From Agarophyton chilense (taxonomy: Eukaryota > Rhodophyta > Florideophyceae > Gracilariales > Gracilariaceae), in assembly GCA_030374765.1 (NCBI GenBank), contig JARGXX010000097.1, forward strand, positions 434,001 through 498,000: a stretch of 64,000 nt of DNA, given 5' to 3'. Below, piece by piece: positions 1 through 9,133 of the stretch. The position numbers and the translations under genes were made by a program. Below the pieces are notes generated by a model that saw only the letters and a program-made list of their open reading frames with translations, did no database searches and was not told where the DNA came from. Every line of letters begins with the position of its first letter. The first letter of the stretch is position 1.

Positions 1-2
1 GG

Positions 3-122
3 CGGTACATGGTGGGCGGCAACGCCGAAGTTTAATTGGACGAGGACACGATGTGGGTGGACCTCGCGAAGAAGCGGTACTTGGCGAGTGCTGCGGGCGT
101 GAACGTCCGCGAAGCGGCTTAG
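3..122 (+). pseudogene. Possible 3' end of an unidentified gene running in from the left edge
   Basis: The third frame is open from the window edge to a TAG at 120-122 except for one TAA at 33-35. The peptide after the TAA is mixed-charge and protein-like (it contains DEDTMWVDLAKKRYL), so this may be the tail of a decayed gene. I do not recognise a family. With only about 40 codons it could equally be chance. Confidence 0.2.
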
Positions 123-661
123 GCAGCTTCGTCATGGAATGACGCCGGGCCCCGGGGTAGGGATAGACATGGTGGTGAGCTGCGGCGGAACGGAGGCAGC
201 GCGTGGTCCACTTCGCGACTGGTGGCGGCGGTTGGAGCAGCGTATGGCGCATCCAAATTTGAACCGCACGCCAATTCATCGCGAGCGCGCCAGCCACCCC
301 ACGTGCCATGGCGCGTGTGCGCCACGTCCCGCGCCGTTACAGAGTACTGCGTCGCTTTTCAAAATGAAAATTCGGCCAGCGCCGCCACGTGACGTGCATT
401 CCCCCTCGTTCAACTCCCGCCTCCATCGCTTGCAGACCGTCTTGACCCTCGCCCCACTTCACCCCACGCCCCACCCACCGCTGCTCGCCTGCACCGTCCC
501 CCGTCGGCGCTTCCGATCCCGTCCTTCGCGTTCCTGCTCTGTGCTGCGCTCCACCTCCATCCTGCATATGCCTTCCGCTTTTCGCTCCGGCCGGCTTGCG
601 CAGCACAATGATGGCGACCGCGATGTCAAGGCTGCGCGCCACGGGGAGCCTCTGTGAACGA
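123..661. other. No convincing gene; C/T-rich stretch
   Basis: GC-rich sequence with a strongly pyrimidine-rich block at about 400-560. Overlapping open frames on both strands look like products of base composition. I see no RNA gene or repeat here. The NOP14-like homology starts only after this block, so it could be the remains of a promoter or upstream exon, but nothing shows that. Confidence 0.4.
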
Positions 662-1537
662 TGGGAAATACATGACGTGATGGTTTTGCGCTCTGTTAGT
701 ATGCTTTTCCCGGCTTCTGATGCGCGTCATCCGGTATCAACTCCGCTACAGATCCTGTTGTCCGACGCTCTGTCAATGATGCGCATGAAATCTACCGTAG
801 ACGTTGCTGTAGGAGTGCTCATTGCCAATATATTGCTTGAAATGCTTTCTGAGGCAGAGCGCTTCTCTCCTCAACTACATGTGTTCACCGGTGAAGTTCT
901 TCACGCGTCTGCCAGTAATGTAATGAATCCATGGATGCAGGTGTAAGCTTGTCGGAAGTTTCCGTGGTTTTATCCGGCACTGCCTTTGAGGAAAAACAAA
1001 TTTGCCACAAAGGTAATCAACGCTGCGACCTGTTTTGCGTAATTACTCACGTTCTCTACACGAATGCCTCATGCAGATCTCATTTTCTCCCAACTACCTC
1101 TAGAAAAGCTACCACAAGACATTGCTACACGGATGAAGGCCGCTTGTGACAGAGCTCGAAGAAGTAGACTTCCACTGCAGCTGTACGCCAAGAGCAACAA
1201 CAATCAGTCGTCTAAGCTTCCAAGCCCTCGGTTTTCGAGCGGGAATGACTTTATTCAAAAACGATCGAGGAGTACGTTTGAAACCGATTCAAAGGGTGAC
1301 GTTGCTGCGTCTGCAAAGCGGATTCGCAGAGCTTTGAAGAAGAAGGAGCGTGGGCTTGCTCAAGATGTTCGAAGGGAGGCTGAGATACACATGGCTGAGG
1401 TGGCTGCCAATGATAAGATGGTTCGAGAGGACGGTGATGCAAGGGATCGGACTATAAGAGCTTTCTTTGAAACGCAACGGTCTACGTGGAGAGTGGCTGA
1501 GAAGCAACAAATATGGCTGACTGGAAAGAAGTGGTGA
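662..1537 (+). pseudogene. NOP14: NOP14-like nucleolar protein, 5'-truncated pseudogene
   Basis: NOP14 is a nucleolar factor needed for 18S rRNA processing and 40S subunit assembly. One frame runs from about 662 to the TGA at 1535-1537. It contains the family's conserved central segment (MLFPASDARHPVSTP, then a helical stretch ending near RFSPQ). It also contains the basic C-terminal tail: RLPLQLYAK, a run of K/R-rich helices (RRALKKKERG, DVRREAEIH) and a Trp/Lys-rich end. Two TAA codons interrupt the frame (944-946 and 1040-1042), with no frameshift between them, and family-like sequence continues after each. The N-terminal two thirds of a normal NOP14 (usually 800-900 residues) is absent. 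An intron at 941-1076 was considered, but the available GT/AG pairs do not keep the frame. I infer a truncated pseudogene. Confidence 0.8.
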
Positions 1538-1994
1538 CGAACTGTCTTGCACGATTCACGTGTGCTCCCGAGAAAGATTGCGAGACTTCTAAAGGCGAGA
1601 CACGGTTGCACGCGAGCGGAACTGCGCCATTTGATGTACAAAGTCACCTTTACGCTTGTGCGGAGCTGCGTTTTTCAATCCAGTTTGAATGCATCTACGC
1701 ATGGCTTGAATAAGTTAAGAGCCTAATGAACAGCGAGCTACATAAAGCCAGCGTTGATTAGTTGAATCGAGCTCATGCTACGGACGCCACGTTGCCATGG
1801 CGACAACGTCGTCAAAGAAGCTGTGCCGCGATAAATCGACAACATCCCTCACAAAGTTCTAAGCTTTCTAAGTATCTTCATCAACTTGTAAATAGAGAAC
1901 CTCACAATTCTGGCTTCCATCATTCTAAAAAGAATATATGAATAAAACCAAGTCCTAGAACGACAATCACCTGATCCAATAGCTAGCGCCTTAC
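1538..1994. other. Intergenic, nothing recognised
   Basis: AT-richer spacer between two pseudogenes facing each other. It contains a short near-palindrome around CCATGG (about 1783-1805). No open frame with protein-like composition and no repeat shared with the rest of the window was seen. Confidence 0.4.
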
Positions 1995-2994
1995 TAGATG
2001 CGTAATACTGATAACCGAATTCTTATGCCCTTGTAACATAAGACACATAGTGGGTTGCCGTGGATCATCTCTCTATCCTGAAATGAGCAACTGCCGGTTT
2101 GGAATAAACGTAACACACAGTACGAAGTCCTTGTGTCCACGGAACGACATGCGGCCATAAGTACTAGTCTGCGGCATAGAAATGTCCCACAACTTGAGCG
2201 TGCAATCAAGTGATCCGGATAATAGTAATCTTCCATCCGGTGAGAACGCAACGGAGTAAACTGAATCACTATGTCTCTCAAAATGACGTACCAAGCGACC
2301 GCTAGAGCATCCCACACGCCAAAGATTTTATCGAGTGAGCCGGCCACGGCATGCAGACTAGAAGGCGAAGCAGCTACAGAAGTAATAACATCCGAGGGTC
2401 CATATTCGCCGCCCAGCGTATTGAGCAGTTTACCAGTTTCCAAGTTCCACAATTTAGCTCTCTCATCACCCGATCCAGATATGATAAAGCGACTATTGGC
2501 GCTAGCATCAACCGAGTATATGGTCGTTCCATGGCCCGTCAAATGATGCGTGACCTTTCAATTGCGAATATCCCACACCTTGACCATGTGATCTTCAACG
2601 CCAGTAATGAGCCAATTTCCATCAGGTGAAAAGCACACTGCACGCACGTAGCGATTTTGCCCCTACTTATCCACCGGGGTGCCATCATCATTTGCCAACG
2701 TGCAGACGGGTTGTCCCTTAGTGGTGTCAAAGATATGGGAGGCATGATTGGAGCCCGTAGGGAGATGCGTCCATCTCAACTGTAGCGAACGCGGCGCACA
2801 ACAGATTCAAGCGGCATAGTGCGCTGCAGTTGATCATTCATGGTGGTAAGAGAGCCAGATAGAGCGCGCCTCTGATACACCAACCAATCGTCTTCCCGCT
2901 GCGAGGGCGGCGGGTTGGAAGCGGCAAAGATGACAGGCTGTCGACTAGATTGCGGTTGCAGCATGAAGGGCGAAGCGACGGACGGCACCAACAT
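1995..2994 (-). pseudogene. TUP1: TUP1-like WD40 transcriptional corepressor pseudogene
   Basis: TUP1 is the WD40 half of the Ssn6-Tup1 corepressor. Reading the minus strand, the segment before the propeller (DDWLVYQRR, then ESVVRRVRYS) leads into successive WD blades: HLPTGSNHASHIFDTTKG; RYVRAVCFSPDGNWLITG with KVWDIRN; HLTGHGTTIYSV with GSGDERAKLWNLETG; VAGSLDKIFGVWDA; DSVYSVAFSPDGRLL with LKLWDIS; FRGHKDFVLCVTF; LQGHKNSVIS. The order and the GHKDFVL/GHKNSVIS signatures are typical of TUP1. The reading frame changes at least twice and at least four stops lie in frame (around 2780, 2668, 2570 and 2073). Homology ends abruptly at 1995 inside the last blade. The N-terminal tetramerisation and Pro/Gln-rich region is not recognisable, although C/T-rich sequence upstream (to about 3320) could be its remains. 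Confidence 0.88.
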
Positions 2995-3640
2995 GGAAGG
3001 CGCATTTGTACTCTGCTAGGGAGAGGAGGATGCGATGGGGCTCATTGACATTGTGGAGACGGCTACGACGAGGGCCGGGAGATCTTTCGGTTGGACAGGT
3101 TGCGGGCGGAGCCGGGGGAGGCGAAGAGGTGAGCGTGGGACATGGGGGCCAGGTGGAGGCGAGCGGAACGGCAGTCATGGCGTCGGTGATGATGCGGTGG
3201 GAAGACTGAAAGGTGGGATCAAAAGCATCCGTACAGAGAGAGGTGAGGCTACCGCGGAGGATGGCGGGTAGAGCGGAGAGCGGGTGGGGAAACGGGCGAG
3301 AGAGGGTTAAGCAGAAAGCCACGATGAGGATTGGCAGGAATTAACCGTAAATGCGAGCAGGATGGCGCCTGCTCGCCGGTGGAAGACAGGGGACGGGGCC
3401 GTGGATGCACTTGAGAGGCCTGCTGGCGACGGTGGGGTTTTCACTTGATCTACAAAGAGGATGAAGATGTTCAGAGTATGAGCTCCGGATTACAGTTCTG
3501 GGAATTTTTCCATAGACGTGTATGACTAGGGCTTGAAATGGATTCCCATTGACACAGATTCCGTGGGCTTGCACGCCATTGTCACGCAATGACTAAAACA
3601 TCACTCTCCTTTGTCAAATGAGTTCAGGTTGTTCTCTTGA
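2995..3640. other. C/T-rich (minus strand) sequence between TUP1-like pseudogene and Element 0
   Basis: On the minus strand this is Pro/Ser-coding, pyrimidine-rich sequence. It may be the decayed N-terminal part or promoter of the TUP1-like gene. Element 0's 3' LTR should lie near the 3.6 kb end but I cannot find it, so a deletion junction probably falls here. Confidence 0.35.
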
Positions 3641-3681
3641 AGGAAGTGGAGGCAGACTAAGTGCACTCTGTTCGCCCTCTA

Positions 3682-4754
3682 TTATTCAATTCTGGGGACA
3701 CGTACTCCGTGTAGACTCTGTGAGGAGCACAGTACTCGCTGAGCACTACTCGGTGTACTCCAATGACACTCTGCAAGCACTGCTGTACACGTCCAGCCCT
3801 GTACCCACCCCGTGGCTGCCACACTACTTTCTTCTAGGGTCATGGACGTCTGTACCACTGTTGTGGGGTGAGGTAAAATTGTCCCAATGATTTGGTGTTT
3901 CACTAACCACTGTGTGCACTTCCCAGCATTGGCGACCAACACCTTGAATAGGTGATGGGGATCAATCTGGGATATCCCATTCGACAGAGCTACTTGGCGT
4001 GTCTCATACAATGAGTTTAACTATTGAACTACCCGTAATCCATGTTGTGGTGATACGACGCTAACCCAGACTTGGGATCCGGTGGAATGGAAATTGAATT
4101 TGCTACTCGGAGACGAGTTGATGATCGGCCCGGCTCTCGGGATAACTGCGCAGCAGGTAAAGGCACTTGCTTTTTAAACGCAGACCTCAGCGGTCTCCGA
4201 ACAATCGGTATCGTTAACCCATTCACCATCTTTAAAATCCTCGTTCGAGGTTTTATGGATTCGACGAAACGGTTGCAGAGGTCACAGCCAAGTATTACTG
4301 GGGCAGCGAGTGTTTCGCAAACGAAAAATTGTAGTCGGACGATATTATTTCCCAACCTCTCGACAAGGTCAATGATTCTTTCTGTACTCAACGGATTGTT
4401 GTTAGCGTCGGCGATATCCATAATTGAACCTTGAAATATTAACGACGGCATCGACGCCGGTAGAAGTGACTTAACCAGAAAGTTTGGGCCAGCTCCTGTA
4501 TCAGGGACAGAAAGTTGTCGAACCATAAATTGGGTAGAAAGGCCGAGGTTTGCATATACCTTGTAATTGCATTTAGTCATGACCAATACCCGATCCAAGA
4601 TACGTAAATTACGAGACCGTATCCACGGGCGACTCAAAGTACAAAGTTGTTCAGAATCTACGTCAGTAGCTATTGAGGATCTTGAAATAATCATAACAAC
4701 TGGGGATCGAGACTTTGACGCCTCGAGCGTCCCAGACCTCATCTCTTGGAGCAT
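3682..4754 (-). pseudogene. Element 0 (Ty3/gypsy) protease and start of pol, truncated
   Basis: The minus strand carries a retropepsin domain with the active-site motif DTGAGPNF, preceded by KCNYKVYANLGLS and followed by FVCETLAAPVILGCDLCNRF and PIVRRPLRSA. The same order is seen in Element 1 at 9370-9750. Further downstream (4011 to about 3880) the linker before reverse transcriptase is recognisable (HQIIGTILPHPTTVV). The homology then fades and no RT, RNase H or integrase of this element is present. Element 0 is therefore truncated on its 3' side near 3.65 kb. Confidence 0.88.
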
Positions 4755-4780
4755 TCCTCTCGCAATAGAGACTCCCTTGA

Positions 4781-6094
4781 TTAGTTTTTCGGAGCAGATT
4801 CCGCAGTAGCGGTCTTACTCCCGCAAGGAGGTGCTAAACTAGCAGCAGCACCTCCCGCGTTCGGGTGCACGTTAACGGACGGGCCAGATAATCTACGTGA
4901 TTCTTCCACCATAGACGGTGTAATTCCCACAGTTGCTAGGGCAAACACAGATTTCGCCAGAAAATATGAAACATTTGGCTCTCTTGATTTCTCCTCAAGA
5001 GTTAGCAGTTCGTAATTACCGATTACTCGGGCGAACTCCTTCAATGTGAGCATACAGTCAGGTGAAGTGTGTCCCGGTTTGTAGCACAGGTGTCATATCA
5101 GCAATCTGCTTGTGCTGTGCGACGGGCGGTGATCAAATCGACGCTGTGGAAGCGGATCCCTCCAACCAGGGCGATTATTGTTGGTCATTCTAATTGCATT
5201 GGGAACGTGCTGTGTGGAAACGCCAGTAGCCGCGGCATAGAGAGCAGGGTCTCCTTCTGTCTCAACTGATGTAGTCGGGTACTCGAAGGTCAGAAGAGAG
5301 GATCCAACATCGCTTCCAAGAAGGTGCACGTTATCATAATCCATACCGACACGTTGTTTTCCCATTGAAAGCGAAGGTGATTCATTTTCTAAATGGAGAG
5401 CTCTAGCGGTTCGAGATTTCGCCTTGGGGCGTTGTCTCGCACGCAGTACGTCACCTTCAGCCTGAGCGTACTGTACTAACTCAAGAGAATTCATCTTGCG
5501 CTTTTCTTCCCGGCGACGGGCAATGAGTGCTCATATAGTAGAATCCCAAGCGTCTATAAACATGGTACACCGCTCCTGTGTTGGATAAACATTACCGCAG
5601 TGGTGGAACGCTTTGTTCAATCTCGTCGAGTAGACGGTCTCCGTTTCATCGAGCTTCTGCTTAAAATCACGCAGGGCAAGTATCGCATTCTGAATTGCGT
5701 TTCCTGTCGCATAAGTGCGCTATAAATATTGTACGGCTTCGGTCCAACAAGTCACACGTCTTTCCGAGGCTAACGAGGAATCTCGTACAGAATTAAACTG
5801 ATCTTCAGCTATCCCCTCTAGAAAATAGGGTATCGCAATATATGCCTGCGTTTTACTTAGATCCAAGATATCGGATTCCGCAACAAAGCGAGCAAGAAAA
5901 CCTAACATCAGAATTGTGCCTTCTCCAGAAAAGAAGTTCAATCGGAGTGTGAGATTCATCCGTTTGATGGCATCCTTGACCTTACCCGTGCCACGGGGCG
6001 TTCGATATAACGAAGAATCATCTAAGCGATAGTATCGAAATGATAAGAGCTTCCTGTAAAAAGGACTAGTAGTTTTCAATTCCTTCAGTCCTCG
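4781..6094 (-). pseudogene. Element 0 gag, C-terminal two thirds
   Basis: Minus-strand frames match the gag of Elements 1 and 2. Segments include PFYRKLLSFRYYRL, GTGKVKDAIKRMNL, LDLSKTQAYIAIPYFLEG, ELVQYAQAEGDVLRAR and a degraded zinc knuckle (CYKPGHTSPDC, first Cys lost), then FARVIGNYELLTLEE. Frame shifts and stops break it up. The upstream third of this gag lies 9 kb away at 15113-15860 because Element 1 inserted in between. Confidence 0.88.
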
Positions 6095-6099
6095 GTGCT
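6095..6099. repeat. Target-site duplication of Element 1, left copy (GTGCT)
   Basis: GTGCT lies directly before the first base of the 5' LTR, and the same five bases follow the 3' LTR at 15108-15112. A 5-bp duplication is what Ty3/gypsy integrases make. Sequences on either side belong to Element 0 gag, so the insertion point is inside that gene. Confidence 0.95.
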
Positions 6100-6764
6100 T
6101 GTAGTATTCTACTACTTCGGTGTTCCGATGGTTTCTTTGTCGCAAAGTCGCGTTTGGAACTCATTACTGAGTGGCCTGGTCAGTGCTATGATAAGAAGCG
6201 ACACACCGCGTAGGATGCCAGGAGGCAGGGTACATTGTTGGAACACGTGGTATCACGAGTGGAGTGGCTTGCAACGGTGCATATAGTGGCGATCCACGTT
6301 GCTGGTTTTACTACCCTTTGTAGCTAGACGTCCATTAGGGACCGTACCCATACAGTGGTTTGGCTAAGTGGCTGACCACTGGGTATTATTTATATATTTA
6401 TTTGGGCACTCACCTTGGCACACATTATATAGTGTACCAGAGGTGAGCGCCGACTCCAAGTAAAGGAGAAAACATGGGCATCATGACTATTCTGTTCCTC
6501 GCTTAGGATTCCTTAACTGGAGATCCGAACGAGCTATAATAGATAGTCAGCCCCCAACCACTTCACGAGCCGTCTCGTACCTACGTTCCCTCAACATTTT
6601 ACAGTTGCACTGTTCACCCTCGCTGGCGAGTTGTGGCCTTACGCCCCACTTCCAGCTGGCTGGTGTTGTAGCTCTACCACCCCTTTTCCTTCGCCGAAAG
6701 CGACCCAACGGCAGTCCGAACGCTGTCGCAGGTGTCTGCTCTCTCCGTTCGAGCGGATACTAAA
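6100..6764 (+). repeat. Element 1 5' LTR
   Basis: The LTR starts TGTAGTATTC and ends GGATACTAAA (GGATACTACA in the 3' copy), giving short terminal inverted repeats. It is the same length as the 3' LTR. By my reading the first ~351 bp are identical between the two LTRs, while the last ~314 bp differ at about 19 positions. Confidence 0.95.
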
Positions 6765-6766
6765 CG

Positions 6767-6780
6767 TGGTCTCCCGACTT
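6767..6780 (+). other. Primer-binding site of Element 1 (TGGTCTCCCGACTT)
   Basis: TGG begins two bases after the LTR, where a tRNA 3'-CCA would anneal. The same 14 bases occur at the matching position of element D (complement 41188-41201), and near-copies occur in Element 0 and in the LTR remnant at 57141-57153. It is not the initiator-Met PBS common in plant elements. I could not name the tRNA. Confidence 0.75.
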
Positions 6781-6979
6781 AGAACCACTGTGGTCAGCTG
6801 CACTGAACAATTCGTTCCCGGAACGTGGAATCGATATCGATACTTGGAAGAAGTGGAATCACTACAGTTATTGTTTATCGAACCACCTCCGGTAATTGCA
6901 GAATTCATCGTGGTTGAACACGTGGTCGAGAAGTCGAAGACACCATTTGGTTCGCACCTGGACTCAGGTTTGGTCTAAG

Positions 6980-9133
6980 ATGCCGAAGACCCGAAGCCAG
7001 TCGAGTACTGGCCGCCTCGATCCTGCGGGACCACCCCCGAAACCGAGGCTCGCCTCATCTGTTGAAGCCGGAGAGCGTCTGTATCGTCAAGCGATGTCGC
7101 GCTCACGCTCGGTGAATGATGAACGAGATCTCTCGGATGAACCGGCCCCTGTGGTAGCGGCAGTCACACCCACCGCAGAAGCCGTAGTTGACCCTGAGGT
7201 CGTCGGACCTCAAAAAGAGGATGATTTGCGCAGGGAAGTTCGTCGTCTCAAGTCTTGGTCAAGGGATTCGCGTGTGCGCATGGTTGCGTTGGAATCGCAG
7301 ATCGCTGCTCTTATCGCTGATGTCAAACAATTACGCAGTGCGCATCAAGCACTCGTTCGTCAAGACGATGGGAAGCAGGTCTCTGCATCAGTGAAAACAC
7401 TACGTGAGGATTTGAACCATCTACTGGAGGGGTACAGGAATACGCCCGATGCGCTACCCGGCTTCACCGTGTATGTAGAGGAAGTCCTCACTCGAGTTAA
7501 CCCTCGTTTAGAACGCCTGGAGGCGGCAGTTTATGCGCAGACTGCTGCTAAACCAGTCGTGCTGGAAGAGGAAGGAGCTCCTTTGAAGGAAGTTCGTTCG
7601 AAGAAGTCGAAGTCACGACGTAAGAAGCGGAAGTCCGCACGTGATTCGAGTGATGAATCGTCAAGTACGGAGGGTTTCAGTTCCAGTACTGATGATTCTG
7701 ATGATTCAGATACTTCAGATGACGACGACAGTGATGATGGTCATCGAAGGGCCCGATCTCGGAAGAAGAACACGTCTTCGTGGTTAATGAGAAAAAAAGG
7801 CTCACCTTACAGAGGATTAAAGGTGCTCCCATGCACGAATCCGCTTTATCGGAAGGTTCTGAATTACAGGTACAACCGTCTGAAGGTGAAGAGCAAGAAG
7901 CACTCAGGACGCGAAACCGCGAAGGTGAAGGATCACATCAAACGTTTGAAGATCGGCCTTGATGATTTAACATTTGATGGGAAACCCCCCATTCTCGTTA
8001 TAGAGTTTCTCACTTGATTCGTTGCCGAAGCAGACACTTTAGAGATGAGTGAACCACAGGCATTTGTGTCTTTACCACACTTCCTGAAGGGTTTTGCTTT
8101 AGAGCAATATCGTTCCGTATGCGGATCATTGACAGCCGATGAGGGCGGCGTTACCTCATGGCCAGAGGCGGTGCAGTATTTGCTGTGCAGTTACTCGACT
8201 TCAAACGCGATACATCAGGAAATCCTGGACCTAAGGGATGTGACCCGAAAGCCTGAGGAGGGTGAAGCTGAGTACAGCTCAAGGCTTAACAAAGCTTCAG
8301 TCCGCTGTGGAAACGTCCGCTCGACGGAGGACAAGATTAACTTGTGCATCGATGGGCTGGACCCGAGCATCAAGTCGTTGGTAGCTCGATATCGAGAGAA
8401 GCATGGAAGAGTCTCCTTTTTAGAGTTAGTTCAGTTTGCGAAAGCTGAAGGAGACGCGGCCAGAGCGCATGGTAGCCCCCGTCGTTCAGTGGCTTTTGGA
8501 ACCTCAATGGGTAAGGAGAAGATGTCCGCGAGAGCTATTCAGCGCAGCAAACTGCTACATCTGGAATCTCCAGTGCACTCGCAAGATTTGTCGTTGGCAC
8601 CCAAAGAGAGTGACTCGCATAAGGAGGCGGTCCATTTAATGGAATATACGGACTCTTCTGTACCTACAGTGGATCTCCCATACTCAGAGTCTCAGGACGA
8701 GGAAGCCCTTACGGCTATGGAGGGCCGTCGCCCTATGTACCGTCCCTACACAGTGCCTCCACAAGGAGGTTTTAAGAACGGGAAACCCGGATGGGTGGAT
8801 ACTCGCACGGCATACCGTTCACAACGTATGTTGACCAACCGTCGTGACGGTTTGATATGTTATTCATGTTATAGGAAACACCATTTGAGTGCAGAATGCA
8901 CGTTTCCTGCAAAGGATCTGAGTCGTATCATGACAAATTATGAAGCACTATCAGAAGAGGAAAGGAGCCGCATACCGGCGGGCATGCATTTGAAAGCCAA
9001 AAGTTGGTTTTCTCAGACACCAATGCGCCGGACGGACAAGCCGGTTGCTCAGAATGCTGAAGTGTTACAACCCGGAACCCCGGTTGGAAGAGGCGCCTTT
9101 GAGGCGAATAAGCCGGTGCAACCGGAAAACTAA
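6980..9133 (+). pseudogene. Element 1 gag polyprotein, one nonsense codon
   Basis: The nucleocapsid/capsid precursor of the gypsy element. The start is the ATG at 6980, in a leader conserved with Elements 2 and E (MPKTRSQ / MPKKKNQ). Order: basic N-terminus; coiled-coil-like region (residues ~90-190); a Lys/Arg block then a striking Ser/Asp-rich acidic run (~220-265); a capsid-like helical domain (from NPLYRKVLNYRYNRL through LPHFLKGFALEQYRS and FLELVQFAKAEGD); a zinc knuckle CYSCYRKHHLSAEC (CX2CX4HX4C) near 8858-8899; and a basic tail to TAA at 9131. A single TGA at 8015-8017 (after VIEFLT) breaks it; Element 2 has Arg there. No frameshifts. Pol follows in the -1 frame with an overlap of roughly 28 bases. 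Confidence 0.93.

Noticed and set aside
139-657. Overlapping ORFs of 172 and 101 codons on opposite strands
   Set aside because: Low-complexity Arg/Pro/His composition from GC- and pyrimidine-rich DNA, with no family features.
941-1076. Intron in the NOP14-like gene (GTGTAAGC to CAG)
   Set aside because: The lengths do not keep the reading frame, and the region in between reads as family-like sequence with two stops in the same frame.
1783-1805. X-box-like palindrome (GTTGCCATGGCGAC)
   Set aside because: Single short match by chance; no ciliary gene nearby, and the presumed host group lacks cilia.
9122-9133. Canonical -1 slippery heptamer at the gag end (GGAAAAC)
   Set aside because: It does not fit the X XXY YYZ rule, and no pseudoknot could be judged by eye.
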